From the NCBI GenBank assembly GCA_947493455.1, contig CANLRB010000017.1, positions 1 to 64,000 of the forward strand: DNA of 64,000 bases, in the 5' to 3' direction. Position numbers and translations under genes: made by a program. This document shows, piece after piece, positions 38,615 to 47,187 of the stretch. How positions within the stretch are numbered: the first letter of the stretch is position 1; each line of letters opens with the position of its first letter. The notes beneath the pieces are model-generated. The model did no database searches. It saw nothing but the letters and a program-made list of their open reading frames with translations, and had not been told where the DNA came from. Source of the stretch: an uncultured Pseudoalteromonas sp. GTDB taxonomy: Bacteria; Pseudomonadota; Gammaproteobacteria; Enterobacterales; Alteromonadaceae.

Positions 38615-39231
38615 TTTGAGTCTCCTATATGAAGCTTTAATTTTGATAAGGCCAGTCTCAGTCTTGATTTTACGGTGCCAAGAGGAATGCCGAGTTGTTT
38701 TGCTAGTTGTTCTTGGGAAAGCTCTTGAAAATAAACACCGCGAATAATCTGTTGTTGGTTCTCAGGTAGCTTGTCTAAATGTTGCTGTAACTGCTTGGCC
38801 ATTAAATGATCATTAAATTGTTCGTCTTGCACATGTTGTGCTTCAGCAAGTGGCCATATTTCTTCAGCCAAGGAATCTTCTTTGTTTGATTGGATTTTTC
38901 TTAAAATATCAAAACAGGTATTTCGCATGATTGAATAAACCCAAGTTGTCGCCGCCCCTTTGTCGCGACTATATAAGTGTGCCTTACGCCACACTTTGGT
39001 CATGGTTTCTTGTAGTAGCTCTTGTGCGAGTGTTTGGTTCGAAAACTGCTTGATGCCAAAATGGATTATTTTGGGACTAAACCATTGGAAAACGGCAGCA
39101 AATGCTGTTTTGTCGCGATTTTCCGCAATACTAATTAGCGAAGACGAAAGCATCCGGCTTGTTTTTTCATCTAACTTTGTCGGTGCAGACTGCGTCATCA
39201 CGGGTTTTTGACTTTCAATTTGTTCTAACAT
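38611..39231 (-). CDS. ECF sigma factor, RpoE/ECF11-type partner of ChrR
   Basis: 206 residues with sigma2 (AFAAVFQWFSPKIIHFGIKQ, LAQELLQETMTKVWRKAHLY, WVYSIMRNTCFDILRKIQ) and sigma4 (LDKLPENQQQIIRGVYFQEL, LAKQLGIPLGTVKSRLRLAL). The adjacent ChrR anti-sigma identifies it as the singlet-oxygen/photo-oxidative stress sigma factor. It probably transcribes its own operon from a TGATCA/CGTAAA-type promoter just upstream. First gene of twelve in the same direction. Confidence 0.92.
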   Translation of the reverse strand: MLEQIESQKPVMTQSAPTKLDEKTSRMLSSSLISIAENRDKTAFAAVFQWFSPKIIHFGIKQFSNQTLAQELLQETMTKVWRKAHLYSRDKGAATTWVYSIMRNTCFDILRKIQSNKEDSLAEEIWPLAEAQHVQDEQFNDHLMAKQLQQHLDKLPENQQQIIRGVYFQELSQEQLAKQLGIPLGTVKSRLRLALSKLKLHIGDSK

Positions 39232-39260
39232 TATTAAATACCTTAGCTCAGCTTTTGATA

Positions 39261-39288
39261 TTTACGAAGTAGTTTGGACTAATGATCA
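39261..39288 (-). promoter_or_regulatory. Candidate ECF sigma autoregulatory promoter
   Basis: On the minus strand TGATCA (39283-39288) and CGTAAA (39261-39266) are 16 bases apart, 30-52 bases before the sigma-factor start. The TGATC...CGTA pair resembles promoters of ChrR-controlled ECF sigma factors. The -35 overlaps the last codons of the upstream LON-domain gene, so the operon has its own promoter inside that gene's end. Confidence 0.6.
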
Positions 39289-39848
39289 CTTTTTCCAGTA
39301 AATAAAGTAAATAAAAATTCGCTGGCTTGGTCAAACGAGTTTTTCTCGCTAAATTGCGATTTTTGTTCGTAATCAAGCGGCAGCATTTCGAGCAATCGTG
39401 CGCACACCCAGTTTGGACAAGAAAGTTCATGGGTTTTGTAGAGACTTGCGTACTCTTTATTGTCATCAAAAATTTTAGCTAACTGCTGCGCTAAAAACTG
39501 GACTTGGCTATTCATAGAGCTTTGTTCCCAATGTTCCAATGTCTTAATGTCACCATAGCGCAACAGCTGTTCATCTTGTTCTATATTTTGTAATTTGACG
39601 AGTCCTTTTGATTTTACATCAATGGCGAGCAAACCATCAGGCAGTGTTGAAAAGTCGATAATTTCGACCCAACTACCCCATGGTGAAGTTTGAAATGGGA
39701 GATGAGGCTGATAGGTCGAAAGAACAAAGCCTATATTGTTTTGTGTTGCCTCACTGACCATGCGAATATATCGGGGCTCGAATATTCTTAAGCGTGACAC
39801 CCCGTGAGGTAATAAAAAGGTCGGCAATGGAAATACAGGCAGTTTCAT
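39279..39848 (-). CDS. LON substrate-binding-domain protein
   Basis: 189 residues comprising only the N-terminal LON domain: MKLPVFPLPTFLLPHGVSRL, RIFEPRYIRMVSEA, IGFVLSTYQP, and GDIKTLEHWE. There is no ATPase or protease domain. Stand-alone LON-SB proteins of this length are common in gammaproteobacteria and of unknown function. Its end overlaps the putative ECF promoter of the downstream operon. Confidence 0.85.
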   Translation of the reverse strand: MKLPVFPLPTFLLPHGVSRLRIFEPRYIRMVSEATQNNIGFVLSTYQPHLPFQTSPWGSWVEIIDFSTLPDGLLAIDVKSKGLVKLQNIEQDEQLLRYGDIKTLEHWEQSSMNSQVQFLAQQLAKIFDDNKEYASLYKTHELSCPNWVCARLLEMLPLDYEQKSQFSEKNSFDQASEFLFTLFTGKSDH

Positions 39849-39918
39849 CGAATAAGCATTTATAAAGTGTTGATATACGCTTATACGGTATCGATGCGTG
39901 AATCGATCTTGTTAACGG

Positions 39919-40950
39919 CTAAATTAGTGCTTCTCTGATCCCAAGCTGATTTTGTTTGGCAAAATACATTGCTTTGTCTGCCAAATTGATGAGTTCTGTT
40001 AGCGAGTATTGTTGACTGCACTGGTTGTATGCAATGCCTATACTAACACCAAAGCCTAAGGCCTTAATATGTGTGTTTATCTCTCGTAATAATTGATTTC
40101 GTATGCGTTTAGCAACAACGAGTCCATCATGTGTTTCGTTGTTTTGCATCAGGACAATAAACTCATCACCGCCAAAACGCACAGCTATGTCAGATTCTCG
40201 AATTTGTGACAGAATGATTTTTGCAACCTGAATTAATAGTTGGTCACCTTTATCATGACCAAGTTGATCATTCACTTGCTTGAAATTGTTTAAATCGATA
40301 AAAAGTAACGATAGTGATAGTTCTTGACGCTTGCAAAGGGAAATTAACGCTTGCCCAGCATCTGCTAAGTAAGTACGGTTTTTAAGTTCCGTCAGTTCGT
40401 CATGAGTCGCAGCAAAGTGTAGCTGTTCTTCTAGCTGTTTTTTTTCGATGGCGACCGCAGTGACGACCGCTGCGACTTGCAAAATCTCTTGCTCGTCCGC
40501 ACTTGGGTGTTTGGTAAATTGATGGTAGATAGCAAAGGTGCCCAATACTGAGTTGGTTGAACTTCGAATTGGCATTGACCAACAGGCATGTAAATTCGCT
40601 TTTTGCGTTAGTGGCAAATAAGGTTGCCAATTTTTATGTGTATTTATATCTTCGACAATCACCGTTTGATTGAGATACGCGGCTGCACCGCAACTCCCGA
40701 CAAATTCTCCGATCTCAACACCTTCAATTGCTTCGTTGTAAAATTCCGGTAAATGATTGTTGGCACCACTGTGTAATGTTGCGGAGTTTGAATCGAGGTA
40801 TAGTACTGAGGCAATGCTGTGTGGTAGCAACTCTTCGACAGCATCGAGTACTTGACGTATAAAAACGCTCTGTTCGACACCGAGTGCCAAACGGCTCAAC
40901 AGATGGTTAAAACGACGATGTGCGGTTAACAGTTGATTCGTGCAGTTCAA
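39919..40950 (-). CDS. GAF-GGDEF diguanylate cyclase
   Basis: 343 residues from a TTG codon with AGAG seven bases upstream. A GAF sensor domain (about 15-165; VGSCGAAAYLNQTVIVEDI, SMPIRSSTNSVLGTFAIY) is followed by a GGDEF domain (about 180-340) with RFGGDEFIVL and an inhibitory RESD site five residues before it. All catalytic features are present, so it should make c-di-GMP, controlled by a ligand bound by the GAF domain and by product feedback. Confidence 0.92.
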   Translation of the reverse strand: MNCTNQLLTAHRRFNHLLSRLALGVEQSVFIRQVLDAVEELLPHSIASVLYLDSNSATLHSGANNHLPEFYNEAIEGVEIGEFVGSCGAAAYLNQTVIVEDINTHKNWQPYLPLTQKANLHACWSMPIRSSTNSVLGTFAIYHQFTKHPSADEQEILQVAAVVTAVAIEKKQLEEQLHFAATHDELTELKNRTYLADAGQALISLCKRQELSLSLLFIDLNNFKQVNDQLGHDKGDQLLIQVAKIILSQIRESDIAVRFGGDEFIVLMQNNETHDGLVVAKRIRNQLLREINTHIKALGFGVSIGIAYNQCSQQYSLTELINLADKAMYFAKQNQLGIREALI

Positions 40951-41162
40951 TGAAATTCTCTAGTTTTAGAACAATTGTGTTAATTGTAAAATGAAGCCTA
41001 TTTCTACCTTAATATAGATGATAAGGGTGTGAAAAACGAGTTAACTATATCGAACAACTTGTTTAGCACCCATAGAATATAAAAAATGAAAAATAATTGG
41101 GCAAATTTTGATTGTATTTCCTATGCTTAGGATACGTAGATGAGATACAAAGCGGGGCTCGG

Positions 41163-41789
41163 GTGAAAAAGTTAAAACAAGGGACTGAAATAAAGTGTTT
41201 TATGACAGTTGCGACAGTGGTTGCGCAGCTCGATGTGATCCTTGATGAAGCAAAGAGTTTATCGCTGACCTCTAAAAATGCCCGCGTTGTTGCAATTAGA
41301 GCTGGAGAATCTGCATTAGGCTTTAAATCAATTACCAATTTTATTAACGAGTTTTCTGCGCGCACGATTCGCATTACCAATGAAATTAATCAGCATGCAC
41401 ATTTGTTGTTTAAGTTGGCATTAAATCAACTGAGAGCAACACAGTTTTTTGATCATATTTCGACATCGCTAGATAAAAATAGTGATGCGCAAGCGGCTAC
41501 CACTTTAAATAAATTGCATCAACGGGCACAGGTTGAATTACAGCAGTCGCTCTCTCAGCTTTATTTGGAGTTACAATCGTTGAGCGCGCAATTTGAAGAA
41601 ATAGATCAGCAAATGCGTGCGGCAGAATATATTGCAGTGACCTCGCGAGTTGAAGCGTCACAGGCTGGTGAGTACTGTGCGAGTCTTGAATCGGTTTCTG
41701 ACTATATAAGCAGTGCAGCAAAGCGAATAAAGCAAGCAATTTCAACGAACATGAATACCCTGTCAGAATTAGAACGGATAATAAAATGA
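41163..41789 (+). CDS. Chemoreceptor-tip-like helical protein
   Basis: 208 residues from the GTG at 41163; an alternative ATG lies at 41202. It is entirely helical and lacks TM, HAMP and sensor domains. Residues about 33-60 (SLTSKNARVVAIRAGESALG) resemble the MCP signalling hairpin ([16 protein letters not shown] in a neighbouring receptor). A second, weaker copy occurs near residue 160 (IAVTSRVEASQAGEYCASLE). It is coupled by an ATGA overlap to a diiron MBL-fold protein. It may dock with the CheA/CheW array and couple it to oxygen or redox sensing. Confidence 0.65.
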   Translation: MKKLKQGTEIKCFMTVATVVAQLDVILDEAKSLSLTSKNARVVAIRAGESALGFKSITNFINEFSARTIRITNEINQHAHLLFKLALNQLRATQFFDHISTSLDKNSDAQAATTLNKLHQRAQVELQQSLSQLYLELQSLSAQFEEIDQQMRAAEYIAVTSRVEASQAGEYCASLESVSDYISSAAKRIKQAISTNMNTLSELERIIK

Positions 41790-42517
41790 AATCAGCCACC
41801 CTATTTGAAGGAAAACATCATCGCTGGGTTGTATTTGGACGAGATGAAAGTAAACCAGACAAAATTGTTGATACAAATCAGTACATGATACTAACGCATG
41901 AACAATGCTTTTTAATGGATCCTGGTGGAATCGAGCTATTTTCAGCGATGTTAGCGGGCGTTTTAAGCTATGTTGAATTAGAAAAAGTAACTACATTGTT
42001 TGCGTCGCACCAAGACCCAGACATTATTTCGTCGTTAGGGTTATGGGATAAAACGATCCCTAAAGCTAAGCTTTATGCTCCTTGGCTATGGGAAGAGTTT
42101 ATCCGTCACTTTGGTATGGAAAACATTGAGTATATGCCGATAAAGGACGAAGGAATGGAGCTGCGCTTCGATTCAATAAACTTACAGTTTGTTCCTGCAC
42201 ACTATTTGCACTCTTCAGGTAATTTTAATGTGTACGATCCACAGGCTAAGATACTTATGAGCGGTGATATTGGGGCCGCTTTAGAGTCTCATGATACGCC
42301 GATGTTTGTTGAAAACTTTGCAGATCAAGTATCGAAAATGCAGTTTTTTCATCAGCGCTGGATGCCCTCAAATCGGGCCAAGAAAAATTGGGTTGCGCGG
42401 GTTAAGGAGCTGGATATTGACATCATGGCACCGCAACACGGCAGTATTTTTAAAGGTGAAGCGGTTCAGGAGTTTCTTGAGTGGTTTGACAATCTTGATG
42501 TAGGATTAGCGCGCTAG
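41786..42517 (+). CDS. Diiron metallo-beta-lactamase-fold protein (ODP-like)
   Basis: 243 residues. A metallo-beta-lactamase fold with metal ligands at H75 (ASHQDPDII), D77/D79, H139 (FVPAHYLHSSG), D161 (MSGDIGA) and H218 (MAPQHGS). It resembles the flavo-diiron MBL domain but has no flavodoxin. Such stand-alone oxygen-binding diiron proteins act as O2 sensors for chemotaxis in Treponema. Being encoded with the chemoreceptor-tip-like protein supports that role here. O2 binding is inferred. Confidence 0.75.
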   Translation: MKSATLFEGKHHRWVVFGRDESKPDKIVDTNQYMILTHEQCFLMDPGGIELFSAMLAGVLSYVELEKVTTLFASHQDPDIISSLGLWDKTIPKAKLYAPWLWEEFIRHFGMENIEYMPIKDEGMELRFDSINLQFVPAHYLHSSGNFNVYDPQAKILMSGDIGAALESHDTPMFVENFADQVSKMQFFHQRWMPSNRAKKNWVARVKELDIDIMAPQHGSIFKGEAVQEFLEWFDNLDVGLAR

Positions 42518-42535
42518 CCTTTTTATGAGTGCGCT

Positions 42536-42874
42536 ATGAGATTACTTCCGTTTATATTTTTTCTCTGTTTAAGCGAAGCCTCTGCAAAAACAGAGAAGCT
42601 GTATGATTTTGATCATCAGGTCCATTTTGAAATCAGGGAACTTGCCAATGATCAATATCGAATCGCGATTAAGCCGGGAAACTATGCGTTTTTTGAAACA
42701 CAAAGTGCATTTTTAATGCGCAAGAGTGCGCGCCTGTGCGGTCGGCGCGCTGTTGAGTTAACGATTATTTCAGGTGTACAACCTTTCGAAAAGTTTCCGG
42801 TTGAGCCACGAGCTTACCCTGGCAAGCTGGTGGCAAATATTCGCTGTGTTAGTCCTGATAACCCCAAGGAGTAG
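42536..42874 (+). CDS. Small secreted protein, unknown function
   Basis: 112 residues with a signal peptide (about 1-18, MRLLPFIFFLCLSEASA) and a soluble part with two cysteines (ARLCGRRAVEL, NIRCVSPD). It follows the diiron gene by 18 bases in the same direction, so co-transcription is possible. Its last 26 bases overlap the convergent gene. No family recognised. Confidence 0.6.
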   Translation: MRLLPFIFFLCLSEASAKTEKLYDFDHQVHFEIRELANDQYRIAIKPGNYAFFETQSAFLMRKSARLCGRRAVELTIISGVQPFEKFPVEPRAYPGKLVANIRCVSPDNPKE

Positions 42875-43445
42875 CTGGTAAAGGGACGGGTTTTGTTAAG
42901 TCAAAATCGACTCGGAACTCACGGCCTTCCCGTGTTAAACGGTACGTAAACTGTTTTGGGTAAATATACATGTGCCAGGTATTCCCCATCGATTGTGGAA
43001 TGCCATTTTTGACAAATAAGTTTTTAGAATATTGATCAGCTGGAAACGATTGGACTTGCGCCCAGCCACTATCGATTGTATGACCGCCATACATTGTTGA
43101 TTTATCATCACTGCCGTCAGGGTTTCGATGGTCATGCTTGAGACTTAATCCTGCGCCTGTTTTAGTAATAAGCCAAGTACGGGAGGCATCGTCACCAACA
43201 TGAAATGGGATTTGTAATTGGGCATCGCTGCAGCGGCGCACATGCATTATGAGTTTGTTGTTGGTAAATTTATCGCTCGGTTGATTATCTATCGTGACCT
43301 TACCTGCAAACGCTTTTCCGCAGTGCTGTTTCAGATTATTAAAAAAAGCATCGTGTGAATCGATGCTGACCAGTGGCGCGTCGCTTGCAAATAAAGGGGC
43401 GCTTGCTAGTCCGATGAGAAGTGAAAATGTCTTAAATGTGTTCAT
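42849..43445 (-). CDS. Conserved secreted protein, unknown function
   Basis: 198 residues with a signal peptide (about 1-21, SLLIGLASAPLFA) and a soluble domain containing CGKAFAGKVTIDNQPSD, IMHVRRCSDAQLQIPFHVGD, LKHDHRNPDGSDDKSTMYGG and WGYQD. The two cysteines are spaced for a disulfide, and the histidine/aspartate cluster (HDHRNPDGSDD) could bind metal. I know the family only as conserved hypothetical proteins of marine gammaproteobacteria. Confidence 0.65.
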   Translation of the reverse strand: MNTFKTFSLLIGLASAPLFASDAPLVSIDSHDAFFNNLKQHCGKAFAGKVTIDNQPSDKFTNNKLIMHVRRCSDAQLQIPFHVGDDASRTWLITKTGAGLSLKHDHRNPDGSDDKSTMYGGHTIDSGWAQVQSFPADQYSKNLFVKNGIPQSMGNTWHMYIYPKQFTYRLTREGREFRVDFDLTKPVPLPATPWGYQD

Positions 43446-43733
43446 AAGGTTGCCGATTTATTTATATTTAACCAAGAAATACGCTAATTTTTGCCAGATT
43501 GCAATCAATAAAAATAATTATCATTTAATTATCTTTTTGTTTTAATTGAAAAAATTATATTTTTTAGATTGAATCTAGTTAAGTTTTTTGTAAACTAGCC
43601 GATAAAGATTAAGCATTTTTATTAATTTAATAAATCGCAACAATGATTCGTATCAAGGAGTTGATGTTAATAAATAATTTACAATGATAAGTGTAAATCA
43701 AATACTAATAATTCCACTAAGGCCGCTAGTTAT

Positions 43734-45587
43734 ATGCTCAAATCCGTAAAAATAAAAACAAAGTTACAGATACTTGCCATGATTGCCGTATTGTCGTTGG
43801 CAGCAATGGCTTTGCTTAATCTCTATATTGCAAATAAAAAGCAAAATTTAGCTGATGCAAGTCACTTTTTGATTGAGTCAGAGAGGGCGATTACAGAGAT
43901 ATTACGCACTAAAGTTGAGTTTATGGATAAACCTGAATATGCCTACCAAAACCAACTGACGCAATCGGTAACGCTTGCTAAGAAAATGATGGTAAGCTTG
44001 CAAAATGAAATCGAAAACTTAGGGTATCGCACTGATAACACTGATCAAGTTGCACGCACTTTGGATAGGCTGCAGGCCCAATTTATTGATATGAATACGA
44101 CATATCAAGAATATGGCTATTCACCGGATCTCGGGCTTCGTAAAAAACTGCGTGGCGCAGCTCATGCACTTGAAGAGAATTCAAATGAGCTGAATGATTT
44201 AGAAGCAAAGGTCTTCGTTTTGCAAATTCGCCGTCATGAAAAAGACTTTATCATGCGTGGCAGTGAAAAGTATTTGGCGCGTTCTGCGCAAGTGGTATCG
44301 AATCTAGAGCAGCACTTACGCCGTAAAAATGTCGACTATTCTTGGTTATCAAGTTATTCACAGGCGTTTAATTCGGCTGCAAACTTATATAAAAAAATAG
44401 GCTTTAATCAAAGCTCTGGTATTAAGGTGGATCTCGAGCAAAGCGAAGCTGAGCTTAAACAACTCACACAGGCACTTAGCCAGGAACTTGCAGATATTCA
44501 AACTGAGGTGTTTGACAACGCGAAAGTAATGCAATGGTCAATTGGTATTCTCTTGGCCTTGGTTCTTGTTGCTGTTTTGATCGGGCTTATTCGTTCTATT
44601 TCGCAAGCGATTGATATGGTTATTGAGGATGTTGAAAAAATTGCACAGAGTGGCGATCTCAGTATTAAAATTCGAAAACATGGTGACGACGAGCTTGGTT
44701 TACTCGCTGAGAGTGTAAATGGCTTGATGGCGAAGTTTTTATCAGTAATTCAAGCGATTCATCACTCAGTAGATATTGTTAATTCTGAATCGACTAAAGT
44801 TGCGCGCAGCGTAGAGCAAAGCGGTGAGCAGTTGGTTCAACAAAAGTCTGAAGTTGAAACGGTTGCAAGCGCGGTGACTGAAATGGGGGCCGTAGCACAC
44901 GATATCGCAGTGAATGCGGAAACGACCTCAAAACGCGTTGATACAGTATCTGAGAGCGCAAGTGTTGGCCAAAAGAAAATTGAATTCACAGTTGATAACA
45001 TGACTAAATTGAGCAACCAATTAGTCGAGTCAGCAGTGCAAGTTAACTTGTTGCGAGAAAAAAGTAATGCGATTAATGCGGTCATGGAAGTGATCCGCGG
45101 TATTGCAGAGCAAACTAATTTACTTGCTTTAAATGCAGCTATTGAAGCCGCACGCGCGGGCGAGCAGGGTAGAGGCTTTGCCGTTGTCGCTGATGAGGTG
45201 CGTTCGTTGGCCGTTAAAACACAAGAATCAACGACTGAAATTACGCAAATAATTACAGATCTGCAGTCGAGCACGGCCAATATTGTCGAATCTATTGAGC
45301 TATGCAAAAGCCAAGGCTTGCAAACAGCAGAACAAACTGATGAAGCTGGACGAGCATTTTCAGAAATTATTGCTGATATTCAGGAGGTGTCAGAGATGAC
45401 CTCGACGATTGCTGTGGCAGTGGAACAACAGTCGACCGTGGCGCAAGAGATTAATCAGAACATTGTACAAATTAGCGATTACGCTGATGAATTGGCTGAT
45501 AACTCGATGAATAATGCGGTGGCATCAAATCAAGTATCACATCAAACCGAAGAATTAAACAATGCGATAAGGTGGTTTAAAGTATAA
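43734..45587 (+). CDS. Methyl-accepting chemotaxis protein with HBM domain
   Basis: 617 residues: TM1 (about 13-32), a periplasmic helical bimodular (HBM) sensor (about 35-260; [20 protein letters not shown] is the family signature), TM2 (about 263-285), HAMP (about 285-340) and MCP signalling domain with the hairpin [23 protein letters not shown] receptors sense TCA-cycle intermediates or related acids. The promoter region spans 288 bases without another gene. A strong terminator follows, so it is monocistronic. Confidence 0.94.
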   Translation: MLKSVKIKTKLQILAMIAVLSLAAMALLNLYIANKKQNLADASHFLIESERAITEILRTKVEFMDKPEYAYQNQLTQSVTLAKKMMVSLQNEIENLGYRTDNTDQVARTLDRLQAQFIDMNTTYQEYGYSPDLGLRKKLRGAAHALEENSNELNDLEAKVFVLQIRRHEKDFIMRGSEKYLARSAQVVSNLEQHLRRKNVDYSWLSSYSQAFNSAANLYKKIGFNQSSGIKVDLEQSEAELKQLTQALSQELADIQTEVFDNAKVMQWSIGILLALVLVAVLIGLIRSISQAIDMVIEDVEKIAQSGDLSIKIRKHGDDELGLLAESVNGLMAKFLSVIQAIHHSVDIVNSESTKVARSVEQSGEQLVQQKSEVETVASAVTEMGAVAHDIAVNAETTSKRVDTVSESASVGQKKIEFTVDNMTKLSNQLVESAVQVNLLREKSNAINAVMEVIRGIAEQTNLLALNAAIEAARAGEQGRGFAVVADEVRSLAVKTQESTTEITQIITDLQSSTANIVESIELCKSQGLQTAEQTDEAGRAFSEIIADIQEVSEMTSTIAVAVEQQSTVAQEINQNIVQISDYADELADNSMNNAVASNQVSHQTEELNNAIRWFKV

Positions 45588-45604
45588 ATTAAACCTTTTA
45601 TTTG

Positions 45605-45629
45605 AAAGCCCACTTGTGTGGGCTTTTTT
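45605..45629 (+). terminator. Rho-independent terminator after the chemoreceptor gene
   Basis: Stem AAAGCCCAC / GTGGGCTTT with a TTGT loop, ending in a T-run, 18 bases after the stop codon. Confidence 0.92.
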
Positions 45630-45699
45630 GTTGCTGCATTGGAGTTGCATTTTATTGTTTATGATATAACTTTATAGCAGGACTAATGAGGGTAACTCG

Positions 45700-46482
45700 A
45701 TGACTAAAATAACAAAAACTTCAAGTGGTCAATTTTGCTGGACTGAATTGGCGACACAAGATTGGCAAGGCGCAAAGCAATTTTACACTGAACTATTTGG
45801 CTGGGGAGCAGATGACCAACCTATTGGTGAGGATATGTATTACACCATGCTGCAACTGGATGGTCTCGAAGTGGGCGCGATGTACCAAATGGACGATGAG
45901 CGACTTAAAAACAAAATGCCCAGTCATTGGCTCAATTATGTTGCCGTTGAAAGTGTTGATGCAACAGTAGAGAAAGCGAAGGAATTAGGTGCCGAGTTAG
46001 TTGCTGGACCTCATGATGTCGGTGATGCTGGGCGTATGGCAATATTTCACGAACCGGAAGGAGCGCTGTTTGCTATTTGGCAAGCAGGCGTGCATTGCGG
46101 CGTGAAAGTGCGTGATGAGGCCGGTTCGATGTGTTGGCAAGAGTTAGCTTCAAAAAATGCGCAAAAGAGCCGGGATTTTTACGGCGAATTATTTGGTTGG
46201 CAGTTTGAAATCGAAGATATGGATGGGATGGCGTATACCCTATTTACTAAAGACGGTAAGCAAGTGGCAGGAATGCTTGAAATGACCGCGGAGTGGGGTG
46301 ATATGCCAGCGCACTGGATGACTTACTTTGAAGTCACTAATTGTGACAATATGCTAGAGCGAGTCGAAGAATTAGGGGGTAAAGTATGCGTCCCGGCCAC
46401 GGATATTAAAAACGTTGGTCGATTCAGTGTGATTACAGACCCTCAAGGTGGCTTCTTTTCGATTATTCAAAGTCAAAAGTAG
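45700..46482 (+). CDS. VOC family protein, two glyoxalase-like domains
   Basis: 260 residues with two homologous VOC modules: FCWTELATQDWQGAKQFYTE and MCWQELASKNAQKSRDFYGE each start a domain, and IFHEPEGALFAIWQ and VITDPQGGFFSIIQ end them. Glutamate in each EPEG/DPQG ending is only partly conserved, so metal binding differs between halves. Resembles Cfp30B-type glyoxalase/dioxygenase-like proteins; substrate unknown. The 28-base palindrome-free spacer before it holds the terminator of the preceding gene. Confidence 0.82.
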   Translation: MTKITKTSSGQFCWTELATQDWQGAKQFYTELFGWGADDQPIGEDMYYTMLQLDGLEVGAMYQMDDERLKNKMPSHWLNYVAVESVDATVEKAKELGAELVAGPHDVGDAGRMAIFHEPEGALFAIWQAGVHCGVKVRDEAGSMCWQELASKNAQKSRDFYGELFGWQFEIEDMDGMAYTLFTKDGKQVAGMLEMTAEWGDMPAHWMTYFEVTNCDNMLERVEELGGKVCVPATDIKNVGRFSVITDPQGGFFSIIQSQK

Positions 46483-46516
46483 CACTAAAATAGATATAAA
46501 CTAGGAAGATTGAGTT

Positions 46517-47179
46517 GTGAAACATGTTGTTATAACGGGCGCTAATCGCGGCATCGGGTTAAGCTTTTGTCAGCACTATTTGGCGTTAGGCTTTAGAGTC
46601 ACCGCTGTGGTGCGTAAAAGCTCACCTGAGCTTGATACATTGGGCTGTGAAATAATTTCAAATATCGATGTCGCTTGCGGCACCAGTGTTGCTAACTTAA
46701 AACAGCACTTGCTTGGCCAGTCCGTTGATATATTGATCAATAACGCGGGTATTTTTAGTAATGAGTCATTGGCTAATATGGATTTCGCAGCAATTGAAAA
46801 ACAATTTATGGTTAATGCGTTAGCGCCGATACGTATGACGCATGCCTTACAAAAATGCTTGTCGTCTGGCAGTAAAGTAGCGATGATCACGAGTCGTATG
46901 GGTTCTATTGCAGACAACGGCTCTGGTGCATATATAGGTTATCGAATGTCAAAAGCGGCCCTCAATGCCGCGAGTAAAAGTATGGCAATTGAATTGGCAG
47001 GGTTGGGAGTTTCACTTGCAATATTGCACCCGGGGTTTGTACAAACTGAAATGGTTGGCTTTGCCGGAGATATCAGTCCTGATGTTGCTGCCGAGCGCTT
47101 AATGAGTCGAATCGATGAATTGAACTTGTCGAATACGGGTACATTTTGGCACTCTAATGGGGCTGTTTTACCTTGGTAA
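46517..47179 (+). CDS. Short-chain dehydrogenase/reductase (C-factor-like)
   Basis: 220 residues from a GTG with AGGAAG eight bases upstream. Cofactor motif TGANRGIGLSF, NNAG (ILINNAGIFSN), catalytic serine in ITSRMGSIADNG, YxxxK in YIGYRMSKAALN, and HPGFVQTEMVG. The short sequence resembles carbonyl reductase/C-factor SDRs. It follows the VOC gene by 34 bases and may be co-transcribed. Substrate unknown. Confidence 0.85.
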   Translation: MKHVVITGANRGIGLSFCQHYLALGFRVTAVVRKSSPELDTLGCEIISNIDVACGTSVANLKQHLLGQSVDILINNAGIFSNESLANMDFAAIEKQFMVNALAPIRMTHALQKCLSSGSKVAMITSRMGSIADNGSGAYIGYRMSKAALNAASKSMAIELAGLGVSLAILHPGFVQTEMVGFAGDISPDVAAERLMSRIDELNLSNTGTFWHSNGAVLPW

Positions 47180-47187
47180 CGTTATTT

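Noticed and set aside
43175-43320. Frames on the opposite strand of the secreted-protein and chemoreceptor genes
   Set aside because: They are antisense shadows of well-supported coding genes with signal peptides or domains.
43505-43530. A/T-rich match to part of the Fur box (ATAATTATCATT) upstream of the secreted-protein gene
   Set aside because: Only a partial match in a very A/T-rich region, and the gene has no link to iron.
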